Assembly: GCA_022478985.1 (NCBI GenBank)
Contig: JAKSZP010010595.1
Span: 62,001 to 126,000, forward strand
Origin: Massospora cicadina
Lineage: Eukaryota; Entomophthoromycota; Entomophthoromycetes; Entomophthorales; Entomophthoraceae
Reading direction: 5' to 3'
Length of the DNA stretch: 64,000 nucleotides
In this document: positions 20,820 through 32,563 of the stretch, in pieces
How the letters are laid out: each line of letters begins with the position of its first letter
How positions within the stretch are numbered: the stretch's first letter is position 1
Program-made: the position numbers and the translations under genes
Notes under the pieces: generated by a model
What the model was told of the DNA's origin: nothing
Database searches by the model: none
Seen by the model: the letters and a program-made list of their open reading frames with translations, nothing else

Positions 20820-23800
20820 CCCAAGATCAGCTCCATAGCCAGAAAGAGTATTGATTCCCTTAGACAATTAAGCGAATTGTCTATTTTTAACAAAGGATAT
20901 AAATCCTTCTTAGTGATTTTGTTTGATTGACAGTAATTGATCACACACATGATTCAACCCATTCTTTTATTTAATATAAATGTCAGAATAGCATTGAATT
21001 GAGGATGGCATGAGGATTCAATGCTCAACCAGTTTACTATTTCCTTGATAACTACTGCCTCAACAGCTTTTAATTTTTTTAAAATATGTGCATCTGTATC
21101 GCAAGAAAGTTCACAGTATTGACCTTATAAATTGCTTTTTTGAGCATCCTAAGTTGTGATCATCTTGAGCAAAAATTCACCTAATTTTAAACAAATATTG
21201 GAGCACTTCATTCTATTGATGTTCTGATAAATCAGCAATTTTCTCCAAGTCCATCAATACGTTTATTTACTGGCAACATTATCCTGTAATCCCATCTCTG
21301 ATAATGTCCTAAGATTGTGAAGTTCTCTTTTTTGGTGATCAGAAATAGATGAGTTAATGTGATTATTTAGTTCTTTGCCAACTTCATTGGGTTCTTGCTC
21401 AGATTGGCCAGTAAAACTCAATTCTTTCCATATCCTGTAATTATAAACCCTGGAGCTATTATAGGCTCTAATATTGACCTCTTTCATAAGGCTTTGATCT
21501 CCAAGTATTTTTGGTCTAGTATTCCATAGATAACCATATGTTAAATATGAGTTGTGTCCTGGCAGAATAGTAATCTATGTTTTGGAACTCAATGGTATTC
21601 CACAATATTTTATCACCTGCTTCAGCATCTCAATTTTCTCATAAATGGTTTCTATTGTATTGGGTTATAACGTCATTTTAAATTGAATTTAGAAGTTTTA
21701 TACATCTTCATTGGAAGAGCTTCCCCTTTATGATAATATACCATAGGCAACAGTTGCCCAAAATCGTTAATACCTTCTTCACAAATTACAGTTAAACATA
21801 TTTTCTCAGATATTCCACTTTGATGAGGATTTCAGTTCTTATTCACCAACACTATGGTGAGTGCTGATATCACTATTCAAAATCAAAGAGGCTATGCACT
21901 ATATTCCCCACAGGAAATTGTGGTTTTTAGCCCAGCGGTCCCATATTCTTCCTGTACTCCAGATCTGTAGAGATTATATTTGTTTTACCAATTTCGGTCA
22001 AAATGATAGATAGGTGAACCACTATCAAATATAAATCATACCTTAACTATTTACTAGAATATCCACATATGTACACTCAGATTATGTAGTAAAGTATTTA
22101 CTGATTGACATTGACATCTGAAACCGAGTTTAAAGTTAAAAAAATTGTGTAGGCAGATCCAGAAAAGACTCTTAGATTTCACTGATGTGAATGGAAACTT
22201 TTATATCATCAAGCTTCATATTAAGCAATTTTTTTCCGTTCTTGGCGTTTCCTTCCTTTCCCATTAGCTGACAAGTGTAAGGTTAAGCGACCTCTTTCAC
22301 AATCTCTGACTCATTACTCATCACCTTTGCTCCAGTATTTGCATCAAAATCCAAATTTACAAACTGATAAAGTGAATCAGGTGGATCTTCATTGAAAAAT
22401 AAAGCAGCAATATCCAATTCATCTTAAGGATCATCAGGGGAACATGATGTATTGCTTTATTTGATTTTTCCATCTCTATCCAGATGATTCTTTTCCTAGA
22501 TGCTGTACAATTTCCTTCTAATTAGTCTAAATCAGATCTATTTTTCTTTTGGGCTTCATTCTCTAATATTGAGTAAAGAAATGTCCAGTTTTAGCGCATT
22601 ATGACATCAGTTTTGCAATTTGTCTGTCCAATTAAGCACTAAAGTTTTTACCCATATTTACTGGGCTCTACATATCCTTATTTATCTTATTAATATTCAC
22701 CCAATTCTGATTATTCTTGTGTAAAATAGATGTACAAATTCTGGTTTTATATCTTAAAAGTAGATTATAACATCTTGAGATACTTTGTCATTTGTGAAGT
22801 GAAATTTTGAGTTGCTGATTCAAGAACCATGGATCAAAGCAGGTTTCTATAGGGTCAAAGAGCTGTCTTCATTGCAAAATGAAAATTGAAATTTGATTGT
22901 GCTTTCTCTCTTGACAAGATTTGAGTTTCCTTGTAAACCCAATAAGTGAAAGTAGCCAAAGTATTTGTTTTCATATAATGTTTTCCTGAGACCCTTGCTT
23001 GTGACTAAATGCCCGTTTAGGAATGATGATACTTGTTCCTAATCACTTCTTTGGCGTCTTAACACGTCCAAATAACCTCATTTAGTAGGCGAACACAGGA
23101 CTTTGAAAATCGTTGTCTAAGCGTTCATTATAGTTCTGCTTTCTGATAATTCTTATATCAGAAAATTACCATTTCAAGTAGGCAAAAAAGGCATGGCGTT
23201 ATCTAGATGAAACGCAGGTAGTTTTAGAGTATATCAAAATTCTTCAGTCACCACTGGACAGGAGGTACTTGACCAGTTACCCTACTGACTATTGGGGTAC
23301 TTTTGGATGCATTTGTAAATTTGCAGCAAAAGACCCAGGCATATTTCTGGAGGATATACTTTAATAAATTAACTTTATTCTTCTGGATCGTTAATGGCTC
23401 CATCCGCCTCCATCTGATCAAAGTGCACTTGTGATTTTTAAAGGTTTTATAACCGTTTTAAGAGTTGTGTTACAATATCCTAGATCTGACAAAAACATTT
23501 ATCTGCTCACCAATAAACTTTTAACTACAGGTGATTAATACTTTTATCTTCTTTCTCTTCAATAAGGTCACTTTTTAAATAGATCATTATTGACATTTGA
23601 GTCCAGCTCTATTTCTTACTAAGCTTTTGTTACTAATTCTCCCAAGGTAGCCAAATCAGATTGTAGCACTTATGGTCAGATTAATCTTATTCTCCATCTC
23701 CAGATCACTTAGAAACTAAAGCTCATTATTGTATGACATGTTGCGGATAACTCTAATGTGCTATTTGGCCTGAAACCTAAACTATTCCTGTAGTAATACC

Positions 23801-23990
23801 AAACGTAAATTATAATAAGTCAATGCACATGTTTGGCTTTGTAAAATTGGATTTATTGATTATTATAAGATGATATGGTGATAACTGTATGAGACCATTT
23901 TCAGAGGAGTTTCTCATGATTATAGCTTTAATTTTGCTTGGATGTTCACTTCTTTATAGGTGCTGACGCTCTTCTTTCTGGTAACTTGAA
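20820..23990 (-). pseudogene. Gypsy element 3, right part: RT N-terminus, protease, gag remnants
   Basis: Continues element 3 after the element 2 insertion. The stretch 20820-21140 matches the RT fingers of element 1 at nucleotide level (AAAGGATATAAATCCTTCTT). The protease active site survives on the minus strand at 22026-22012 as DSGSP (context IFDSGSPI). A zinc-knuckle half is visible near 22605-22570 (CAKTGHFFTQ). The short frame at 21487-21263 has no recognisable domain. Gag-level sequence beyond 22700 is too decayed to describe. Confidence 0.6.
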
Positions 23991-24554
23991 GGCACTTCTG
24001 TACAAGGGGTATAATCACTTCCAGCTCTTTATGCAAGAGTACTTGAGAAACACTTGGACTAGAGAGACTACGTCTTGAACTCTAATTAAAAGAGTTGGCA
24101 ACCAAGGCAAATTAGATGAGAGAAAACTATATCTTTCACTCTAATCACAAGAGAACTATAAAGTTGTATATCTATCTGATTAATTTTCGACCAGTGTGAT
24201 CTGTTGTTTCTATGATAAAATAAAAGGTTTAAAAAAGGGATTTGGCTTTTCAACTCTTTAGTTAGTGCCCTAATTGGAAAAGGCACCATTTCAAATAATT
24301 TTAAATAATAAAAAAATCTCCTTAAATGATTTAACTCTTATACACCAAGTTTAGCCCACCTCCTAATAGATTATGACTTTTTCTGGTTTGTACACATAAA
24401 TACAAGTCCTAATGCCTTTATCTAACACTGGCGGATTAGCTTGTATAAGCTAGCAACCTTCTTAATCAATGAGGCCATTTACACATTAACTGCATGTTGC
24501 ATCACTTAGTATAACCCACAAGTTACTTCCAATAAAAGCATTGTCAGTGCTTCA
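23990..24554. repeat. LTR-like remnant of element 3, interrupted by copy B
   Basis: TTAGTGCCCTAATTGGAAAAGGCACCATT near 24260-24290 matches the LTR of element 5 (GCGCCCCAATTGGAAGGGGTGCCAT near 35750), and the surrounding order is comparable. I take it as the right-hand (5') LTR of element 3. No ends can be fixed. The small minus-strand frame at 24289-24086 is not supported as a gene. Confidence 0.4.
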
Positions 24555-24577
24555 GTAAATTCCAAAACAACCTTATC
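24555..24577. repeat. Target-site duplication, left of copy B
   Basis: A 23-base stretch beginning GTAAATTCCAAAACAACC is repeated at 26481-26503 with two mismatches. Confidence 0.85.
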
Positions 24578-26480
24578 TATTTTCAATTTTGTTTGAGGTA
24601 AACTGAACATGGGATAGACATAAAAAAACAGAAACACCAAACAAGTGAACAGAAAACAAGAACTAAACGCTATAAACAAGCAGCGAGACACACAAAAAAT
24701 GATAAAACAACTGACCATAAGGAACAATGGTGATCCACTTATCCCACCATGCAGAAGGGGAAGGGAGGTTGGGGGCTCGTCCTCAGCATCAGAAGCCTCC
24801 TCATAGGAAAAAGTGCAGGTTAAGGCGGAGAGCAATGGTGTGAGGTGATCAGTGACATGTGGGTTGAGATCACTGATGATCAGATGGTTGTGTAAATTAC
24901 CTACAGCAAATTGCACCTAGGTACTGGGACATCTATTATTCCGCGTAAAGGAAGATGGAAGGAAGCTGGGATAACAAAGCGGTGGTGGTGCAGGTGACTT
25001 TTGGCTTGTCCTATGAAGCTAAACACTTTCTGGATGCAGTAGCTGTTTGTGGAGGCTAGGGATGTTACGTTTCCCTGTGGGGACAGGTTGAGGGCAATAA
25101 TTGGAGGAGGGATACCCTTGTTTAGTATTTCCATTGATGCAGCAGCAAACTTGTGGATGTCAACATTATCTGGGTGATCAACTGCCGCTTCAGAGAGCTG
25201 GTGGATAGGGTGGAACACATGGGCGTCCAGCTGAGGCCTTAAAAATGCCAAGGGAACTGAACGGGGTGCTGTAACTGGATAAATTTTTTTATGTGGACTT
25301 TAAAAATATCAATAACATTTCCCACTTCATTGGTTCTAACCAATGAGGACCATGAGTTCAAGTCATACAGGAAATTGATGTTGGTGAATTGATGGGCTGT
25401 GGCTGTCAATTGAAGAATAGTATGGGACTAAACTGTTGTATAAGCTGGCTCCTGATTGGTTGAAAATTCATGTGGAACTGAGCTGAGGAGTCTGATTGGC
25501 AGCTGTGTGCGCTGCAGCTGCTGCAGGCTTTTGGGGAGGGGAGAAGGATTGTGCTCTATACTGGAAAGGCAGTGGGGTGTGTGTTGTATTGGGGGCTAGA
25601 CTGAGGCAACACAGGTCCAGCAAAAGCAGCAAGAGAGGGGCATTTATGCTTTGAGTAATCCAACTCAAAGCAGGATGGACAGATGTTCTGCCCGCCATCA
25701 ACGTGGGTCAAGAATTGGTGGTCAGGGGCAGAAGGAATGACAGCACTGGGGGGTCAACAAAGCAATTTTGTTATAATTTGGGCTAATAATGGCAAATGCC
25801 CAAGTCCCAGAGAGGCGAGTGGCCCATTGGGGACCATAAACTGAAAGATGGGGTTGGAGTCATATGTGGCCAATCCTTCTATCAACTCCTGATGGAGCAA
25901 CGCGTGGGGAAGGTGCATGGGCAACCCCACAAATTGAACCACCATAGTGGTGCCCATGGGGAGCTGGGTGCACATTGTTGGGATAGGGGTGCCCTAGAAA
26001 ACCAGAGGCAAGGTGGCCGCAGTGGCGGCATCAGCTTCACAAGTGAAGCCTAGATCAAAATACCCCTTATAGGGGCAAAAACTATAAAGCTGGCCAGCAG
26101 CATCACCACTTAGGCCAGGTCAATAATAGTTTTTCAACATAGAACAATTTCCCATATTTGACCCAAATGCTGAAATGCAGCTTGGAGCGGGGGAGAACAA
26201 GTGGGCTGCAAGATACTTCCAGGGACGTGCAAGGTGGATGGCAAGACCTTTGGACAGAATGAACCAACCTGATGATTTAGTGGAACTGGATGAACCAGTC
26301 TGAGCGCGTTTTCCCACCAAATGAAAAATGCTGGGTGGGGTTTCCCTACTGCCCCACATGGAAGCATCCATAGAGAGTATGATGTCATAGGGAAGCAAAT
26401 GGGGGAAGTAGTCATAGGCTAGACGACTTACTTTACGTTTAATTAATTAAATCTGCTCAAAAAGTTACTCTGAAAGGAAA
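24578..26480 (-). mobile_element. ORF1-only retroposon, copy B (full length)
   Basis: 1903 bp between 23-base imperfect duplications, in the opposite orientation to copy A and nearly the same length. It encodes the same protein. Its 3' end (minus strand) reads CTATCCCATGTTCAG...ACCTCAAACAAAATTG, a decayed form of the LINE 1-like tail. It inserted into the LTR remnant of element 3. Confidence 0.85.
24715..26388 (-). pseudogene. ORF1-like CCHC protein of copy B
   Basis: The start is at 26388 (MTSYS, aligned with copies A and C). Pieces in several frames follow: MWGSRETPPSIFHLVGKRAQ and LAIHLAR; MCTQLPMGTTMVVQFVGLPM with LLHQELIEGLATYDSNPIFQ (25975-25754); a knuckle CPSCFELDYSKHKC near 25690-25650, where the zinc-binding His is Tyr (a C-to-T change); then the C-terminal domain (FLRPQLDAHVFHPIHQLSEA, SFIGQAKSHLHHHRF, 25251-24901). 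It has the same plan as copy A but is more decayed. Confidence 0.75.
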
Positions 26481-26503
26481 GTAAAGTCCAAAACACCCTT
26501 ATC
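26481..26503. repeat. Target-site duplication, right of copy B
   Basis: GTAAAGTCCAAAACACCC... repeats 24555-24577 with two mismatches. Confidence 0.85.
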
Positions 26504-26753
26504 AACTTGATAAATCCTAATTAATCTGAATTATATAGTTTAATTGTTGATAATAAAACTAACATTGAAATTGTTTTTTGTATTGTAAGGATTGTCTCAA
26601 CAAAACATTAATAGTCAACAACCTCAAGATTAGATCAGAAATAGACTAATCTAATGTTTCATAGTGAAACAAACCTGAACAATAGTTATCAAACATCAAA
26701 AACAACATTGACTAAAGGTTGCTATAAATTAAAGCAAACCGAAGCGAGATGTG

Positions 26754-26765
26754 TCAGGTAATTTA
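26754..26765. repeat. Target-site duplication, left of LINE 1
   Basis: TCAGGTAATTTA, repeated exactly at 32048-32059. Here it adjoins the A-rich 3' end of LINE 1 (on the minus strand). Confidence 0.85.
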
Positions 26766-26783
26766 TTATTTTTTATTTTAAAT

Positions 26784-29700
26784 TTATTGCGGGGAAGGCT
26801 GACCATGGGACGGACACTTCCGAATATGACTCAGGACAAATAAACTTAGTACCGGGGGAGGCACCCCAGAGAAGCGATGCAATCTCTTGTTGCCAGCAGG
26901 AACGCCACTTATGGGGAGGGGGAGGGAACGTGTGAAGGGGCCGTAGTCACTATTGAGCACGTGTGGAGGAAGGAGTATGATTTGATGAACCAGATTTGGA
27001 ACCAGGAGGAGATCAGCTGTTGGCAATGCAGTGGGAGGTATCCAAATATCCACGCTTAAAAGTGGTCCACTAAATGAGACCGGAATCTGTGGACAGTTTC
27101 TGGGAGGGTGGGGGCGGAGCCTGCGATGGCATCTAAGACAATCGTGTGGATGGTCCACATGGCGATTGCAACCACCAGAGCATGGAGGGAGGGTGGAAGG
27201 GAGGAGGCCATTGATAAAGCAAACATATCTCTTGACAGACTGAAGGGATGCGTTTGATCCTGGCCCAGCAGACGTTGAACTTCGCGCCATATCACTTTAG
27301 AGGTGGGGCACTTCTCAAGGCGGTAAATCAGCGTTCCATACTTGAAGCACACGACACAGGATGAATGTAAAGCGTTAGAGCACTCAGCTTTATGATACAC
27401 CCGCCTCAGGCAGCGCCACACATGGGAGCGGACTTGAGGCTGCAACAGAGGGTGATGTACATATATCCAAATTGTTTTTTGGGTCTCAATGGAATAAGGG
27501 ATGTCCATCATGTCCAGGTAGTCCACCCTGGATAGGACATGGGGCCGAATGGGGATCACGCCATCATGGATGGGTAGCCCCTGTACCTCTTTTGTGTGAA
27601 CTGAGGAGAGGGGCGGCCTCTTTGGGTTGTATGTCCGCTAATACAAATTCTCCACTCTGCGCTCTGCATGGAGAGTAGGATTCGTTTGTAGTGAGTTTTT
27701 GTCTCATGAGGACCGGAGGCAGATGTATGTGATGCGAGGTACCTCATCAGGGAGTGAGGTTTCAATGGATTGTTGAGGCCCAAGGCTCAGGAGAAGTTGG
27801 AGTGGGCTGCGTGGGACCAGTGTTGGGATGGGAGTGTAGGAGCGGTGAAGGCCGCGATCCAGGTGCCCAGGATCTTGGCAGCATGGGCTTTGAAGTCAAG
27901 CAGGCCAATGCCACCATGATGATGAGGGCCAAACATGACCTCTAGCTGCACTGGTGGAGGGCTTGACTAAAGCCATCCTTGCAGCAAGGCATACAAGGAT
28001 TTGAAGAAGCTTGGGGAGAAGGGGATGGCGTGGGCTCTGAACCAGACTTTGGAGGGGAGTATAGAGTTGGCTAAAACAACCCTGCCAGTAAGGGAAGTAG
28101 GGTGGGCTCTGAGAGAGGCGATTTGCTTCGTCACGTTGTCCAGAATATGGCACTCCATTACTGCTGACGCGTATCCGCCTGCCTCCATCCACACGCCCAG
28201 ATGGCGCACCAGTCCTATGGTAGGACTTGGCACGAAGGGGAGCACTAGTGGAGTGGTGTGTGTTGAGTTAGTAAGGCGTGGACGTAAGCGAGCAGATGGG
28301 CCGGGTTGGGAACTAATTGTTGGGGCCCTGCAGTTCTGAAACCGACCAAGGAGGATGGTTTCAGTTTTGGAGGCGTTCAGTGCCGCATTGCTTACCCAGG
28401 AATATTCTTGGAAGAGAGCTTCAAGCGCGCGTGCATCTTGATTATTAGACACCCCAACCACACAATCATCTGCCAACGCCAATATCTTGACTGGGGCTTG
28501 GCCTGGCACATGGACCCCAGTGAGTTGGGCATTCACATTTCGCAGTGGTGGGTCAAAGATGAAGTTGTATAAGAGTGGGCTGAGGGGGTCCCCTTGTCGC
28601 AAGCCCCTTTGAGGGCGGACTACTTCCGTTAGAAAGCCATGGCCACGCACTGCCATTGTTGCAGATTCCGTGAGCAGCATCACCCAGTTGATGAAGCGAG
28701 GGGGTAGGCGGAATTGATGGAGGCAGGCCCTTAGGTATTCCCAGTTTACTCTATCATAGGCCTTTTGTTGGTCCAAGAAAACAAGTGCCCCAGAGGCTGT
28801 GGACTGACATACATTAGCCACAGAGTGCACGTTATCCCAAATCGACCTTCTGGGGATGAAACTGAATTGTTCTGGGGAGATGGTGGCAGATGCTACAGTC
28901 CCTAAACAGTTAGCCATAATTATTGTTAAAATTTTGGTGTCTGTGTTTGTTAGAGAAATGGGGCGCCAGTTGGGTAAGTTAAGCTTATCCCCTTTCTTGA
29001 AGAGTGTGACAGTAAAGGCCTCATGTCCTCCTGATAGGAGGCGCGTTTCCAACAGGCTTTGGTTAAGTGAGGCAAGCAGAAGTGGGGATATATATTTGAA
29101 TTATTTTTTTTGTAGAACTCATATGGAATGCCATCTGGGCCTGGGCATTTTCAGTTTGGCGCACCACGAATGGCTGTCCATAATCTGTTCAAAGTAATTA
29201 AATTCATTATTTCCGGGTATTGGAAAATGGTGCAGATATGAGCTCAGTCAAGAAATTCCGCCACTTTGGCTGGCTGAATTGGTTCAGCTCAGTACAACTC
29301 AGAGTAATTTTTTGCATTTCATTTGCCACTTCAGCCAGTGCGTCCGCAATGGAATTATCTGATCTTTGTACCTGTGTGCAGGCCACGCTCTGGCGTGGTG
29401 CAAACTTTTTTTAAAGAAATATGTAAGTGCACTTGTTGCCTTTTGTGATGCATGTGGCCCTGTATTGAACACAAACCCAATGTTTGTGTTGCCTTTCGAG
29501 TGCGTTGAGGTGGGCGGCTGCCTCTGCCCACTTCTGGCCCCATGCAGGGCTGTATCCTGTAGCTAGAATGTTGGATTCCAAGTGTGCCAATTCTGCCAAA
29601 GCGCGTGAGATAACCGCCAATGTGGCTCATGAGCGTCTGGAGGAGAGATGGTGAGAGTGGCGGATGGTGTCCTCTTTGAAAGTTGCCCATGTGGAAATGG

Positions 29701-30535
29701 GGTCCACGCTAAACGGTGCAACAAACTTTTTTGCCAAAGTTGCCTCTTCCACCCACGTGGAAAATCCTGGCGACGCAAGCTCTGGGGGGCGGATTTTGCA
29801 CCAATGTGGAGCCTTTGCAACTGTGACAGGTAAGTGGTATGTTATCGAGACCAGTTGGTGGTCAGAGAATTCCATTTTCGTTGTTTTGAAGTGGGAGATG
29901 TGGGGTTGGAATTTCGCCAGCGTTAGAATAAGGTCAATGCGGGTCAGGGACCTTAATTGGCCATTGTGGATGTGGGGACGCGTCATGTTTTTGAACAGTG
30001 GGGCATGTCGCAGCAGCACATCCATTAACCCAAGGGTGGCCTTTAGAACGCGTAGTTCTATGTGACCCTGTGGGGCGTGGGGTGAGGGAGGCCACCGGTC
30101 CATTGGTGAGGTTAGCCAACAGTTCATGTCACCAACTAGGAAAGAATCAGGGGGTAGCGGGAGGGATTTGACTGATGAGAAAAATTCCTGACGCTCGCAT
30201 GCACCATTTGGGGCATAGATGCTGATGATTGCGTGTTCTACGTTGACCCCAGAAGGTGATGACGAGCACTTGGCCATTTAGGAATGTTTCTAAGGATACA
30301 AATTTGAAAAAATTAATTTTCTGAATTAGCACCCCACAGTGCTTCGACCAAAAGGATAGGGATGGGAGGAGCATTGTTTTCCAAGTTTCCTTGGAACCTC
30401 GTGGACAGTGGGACTCCTGGATGGCCAGGATATCCACAAGTAAATTGTGTTGTAAAAACTCAGTTTCCTAGCTTGGGACAGGGAGGCCTTAAGACTGGCA
30501 ATATAGAATGTCCCTAAAGTGAAAGTTTCCCCCAT
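26784..30535 (-). pseudogene. LINE 1 ORF2: endonuclease, reverse transcriptase, zinc finger
   Basis: The start is at 30535 (MGETFTLGTFYIASLKASLS), shifting frame into DILAIQESHCPRGSKETWK. Apurinic-type endonuclease motifs follow: IISIYAPNGACERQEFF, FLVGDMNCW, LTRIDLIL, FSDHQLVS (30277-29627). RT motifs in one 361-codon frame (29052-27967) are LPNWRPISLTNTDTKIL, FSFIPRRSIWDNV, ALVFLDQQKAYDRVNWEYL, RGLRQGDPLSPLLYNF and LALADDCVVGV. The active site is A-D-D preceded by Leu instead of Tyr or Phe. Near 27350 a zf-RVT finger remnant reads CVVCFKYGTLIYRLEKC, with His replaced by Tyr. It nicks DNA and copies the element RNA at the nick. At least four frame changes are present. Confidence 0.88.
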
Positions 30536-30895
30536 CGCACCTTAGGTGTGAGGGGGTGGGCCTGGGGGCCCACCAGACTCTTCTAGGTCCCCACGGGCTT
30601 TCACAGCAGTGTGGGTGTTAGCAGCAACATTATCAGAGTTTTTGTTGATTTTTGTGGAAAGAGTCACATTGGCTTTGGCCTTCACTTTTTGTTTTCCCAA
30701 CGTCGGACAAATTTTTTGTGGTGCGGATGAGTTTGGTGCACCATTGAGCAGGTCAAAAAAAATTTTCAGTTGGGATAGGTCCCAAGTCAGTTTTGACTGG
30801 AGCTTGGGTGCAACGATTGGGTAAGATCAAGTCTCCCATTGGATCCTCGGATTGAGTGGCCCACTTGGCATGGGCTTCCCAATCTGATTGGTTGA

Positions 30896-32032
30896 TTATT
30901 CCTGAGTTGCTTTTACCGCAAAGGCTTCCATATCCTCCTGGCGTTGTGAGTGTGGGATAGTGGTGGTGGCCTTGGCCGTTTCCTTGGCCGCAGCTCTATG
31001 GGCCTGCTTAGCCTTCTTCTGTTCTTGTGGGGAGATAGGTTTTAACAATAGGTAACAGCCTTGTGCTCCCCACGGGAAAGCCTCCTTGGTGCTTGCAGTT
31101 GGTTCATAGTGCGCCTCTCCGTTGGCCATGGCCGCTGAGGGGTGCTCTTGGAATGTGACACCCTCCTGGATGGGGCACGCATGCGCCTTATGGCCAAACG
31201 CATCACAGTGGGTGCAAATGGAGGGCACGCTATCCAAGGTCACCCAGAATGGGTGGGTGGTATGCCCTATGATATCAATAAAAGTGGAGTGAGGGATCTG
31301 GGTTTAGGTCCTTCATGATCTCCTCAGTTGGGGTCAGAACTGCGATGGCTTTGCCGGTGCACAGGTGTGGCATCAGCATGAAGCGTTGCATTTTGAAAGA
31401 ATGTATTTCACCATATATGGCGAGACCATCTTTCAGGTGTTGTTCCAAAATATCACATTTTACTTTAGTAGGCAAAAAGTCAAACGTGAGGAAATTTTGG
31501 TTTGATTTTGTCCATCTGGTGCATATGGTTTCGAGGACCCATTGCCCTTCAGGGAGGTCAACTACTATGCGCACTGCTGCAGCCTCATCTGCTGCTTTTT
31601 TGCTTTTGAAACCTAGGTCCAGCCAACTGCATGACATGTAGTGAGGTGCAACGTACACCGCGGCCAGGAAAATTTTGTGTACATCTTCACAAAATTTTTC
31701 CCATAAGGCCGTTTTTTGGATGTCCATATACACGCGGACTCTGAATTCCACCGATGAAAGTGGTTGGGAGTAGGCATGTTGATATACTGGTTGCATCGTG
31801 CTTGCCATGCAAGTATCTCCGGGGAAATTGTGACCGCCAGTTTTTTAGATTTTTGTCTATTCCGCCAGATTCTCCGGGGCGTTTTTGAACGTTGGAGGCC
31901 GCGGGCCTTCCACCTGCTTCTCTTACCTTGCTTGTCCAACTGCTCCCTGACATGGGCGCAGACTAATCTCCTCTGTGAGATTATCAAACTAGATTCAGTC
32001 TTGAATTGAATAGGTTGCAAAAGTGATTGCAA
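30896..32032 (-). pseudogene. LINE 1 ORF1: CCHC nucleic-acid-binding protein
   Basis: The likely start region is 32032-31953. The first frame gives KLAVTISPEILAWQARCNQY, the next (31808-31275) gives FRVRVYMDIQKTALWEKFCE, LDLGFKSKKAADEAAAVRIV and LEQHLKDGLAIYGEIHSFKM. After a single-base shift near 31285 come STFIDIIGHTTHPFWV and a perfect knuckle CTHCDAFGHKAHAC (31215-31175). The C-terminus is Ala/Lys/Gln-rich (EQKKAKQAHRAAAKETAKAT) and ends at 30896. The order of an RRM-like region, EGL/DGL-A-YG and the CCHC parallels copy A, but the C-terminal domain of copy A is absent. Confidence 0.82.
32015..32032 (-). other. 5' terminal hairpin of LINE 1
   Basis: TTGCAA (32027-32032) and TTGCAA (32015-32020) pair around a six-base loop, and one more G-C pair extends the stem. 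It matches in position the hairpin of copy A (8262-8279). Confidence 0.5.
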
Positions 32033-32047
32033 CGAGAAAGAAAAGTT

Positions 32048-32059
32048 TCAGGTAATTTA
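32048..32059. repeat. Target-site duplication, right of LINE 1
   Basis: TCAGGTAATTTA, exact repeat of 26754-26765. Confidence 0.85.
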
Positions 32060-32547
32060 ATATAATCTATCAAAGCTGAATAATATGAGCATTCTTAATT
32101 CCCAACTTTTTGTTAAATGGCAGTAATTAATATGTCCTAATGAAACGCTTATCTCCCTGTTGCACTGGTGGTTTCGAGTAAATGTATCATTAAATCAGTA
32201 GTATGTCCCTGATTTAGGCTCTATACATGGTTGAGACAGTATTGACCTCTAGTGGTTAGCCCATATTGAGATCTTTTACCCATATTACTATTAATCTAGC
32301 TATTTTAAGACTAGCATAAATGTGTTTAGACTGCATTCTCTGGTGACTAAGTCCCTAGGAACAATTAGCAGAAAAGAAACTGAACAAGCCTATGCTCAAA
32401 ATTTCATCATGCTCAAATATCAGGTAAGAGATTTAGTACTCTTATGCCATCATTTTTTTTGGATAAAGACCCCAAAATCTTAGCCCTAAAAGTCTAGACC
32501 CATAAATGTGATATACTGCCATAGCGCAGAGGACATCACTCTTTCTT
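32060..32547. other. Old host sequence between LINE 1 and copy C
   Basis: AT-rich with no supported gene. It is probably part of the degraded LTR or gypsy body into which LINE 1, B and C inserted. I could not align it securely to any element in the window. Confidence 0.35.
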
Positions 32548-32563
32548 GAAAATGAAGACTCTT
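32548..32563. repeat. Candidate target-site duplication, left of copy C
   Basis: GAAAATGAAGACTCTT resembles GAAAGATAAGACTCTT at 34507-34522, with three mismatches in 16. Confidence 0.65.

Larger units (their letters stand above)
26766..32047 (-). mobile_element. Non-LTR retrotransposon (LINE 1), full length
   Basis: 5.28 kb between exact 12-bp duplications. It ends on the minus strand in GCAATAAATTTAAAATAAAA, an A-rich tail. It encodes ORF1 (CCHC) and ORF2 (endonuclease, RT, C-terminal zinc finger), the two-gene plan of endonuclease-type LINEs such as the fungal Tad-like group. It is richer in G+C than its flanks and has long open stretches, so it is relatively young, but ORF1 and the start of ORF2 have frameshifts. 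Its 3' and 5' termini are shared with copies A, B and C, which makes it or a sister the likely mobilising partner. Confidence 0.9.

Noticed and set aside
24506..24916. Minus-strand 136-codon frame as a membrane protein (Phe/Leu/Cys-rich)
   Set aside because: It spans the end of the copy B ORF, its 3' untranslated tail and the target duplication; the hydrophobic run comes from T-rich tail sequence.
31315..31641. Plus-strand 108-codon frame
   Set aside because: Antisense of LINE 1 ORF1; no independent support.
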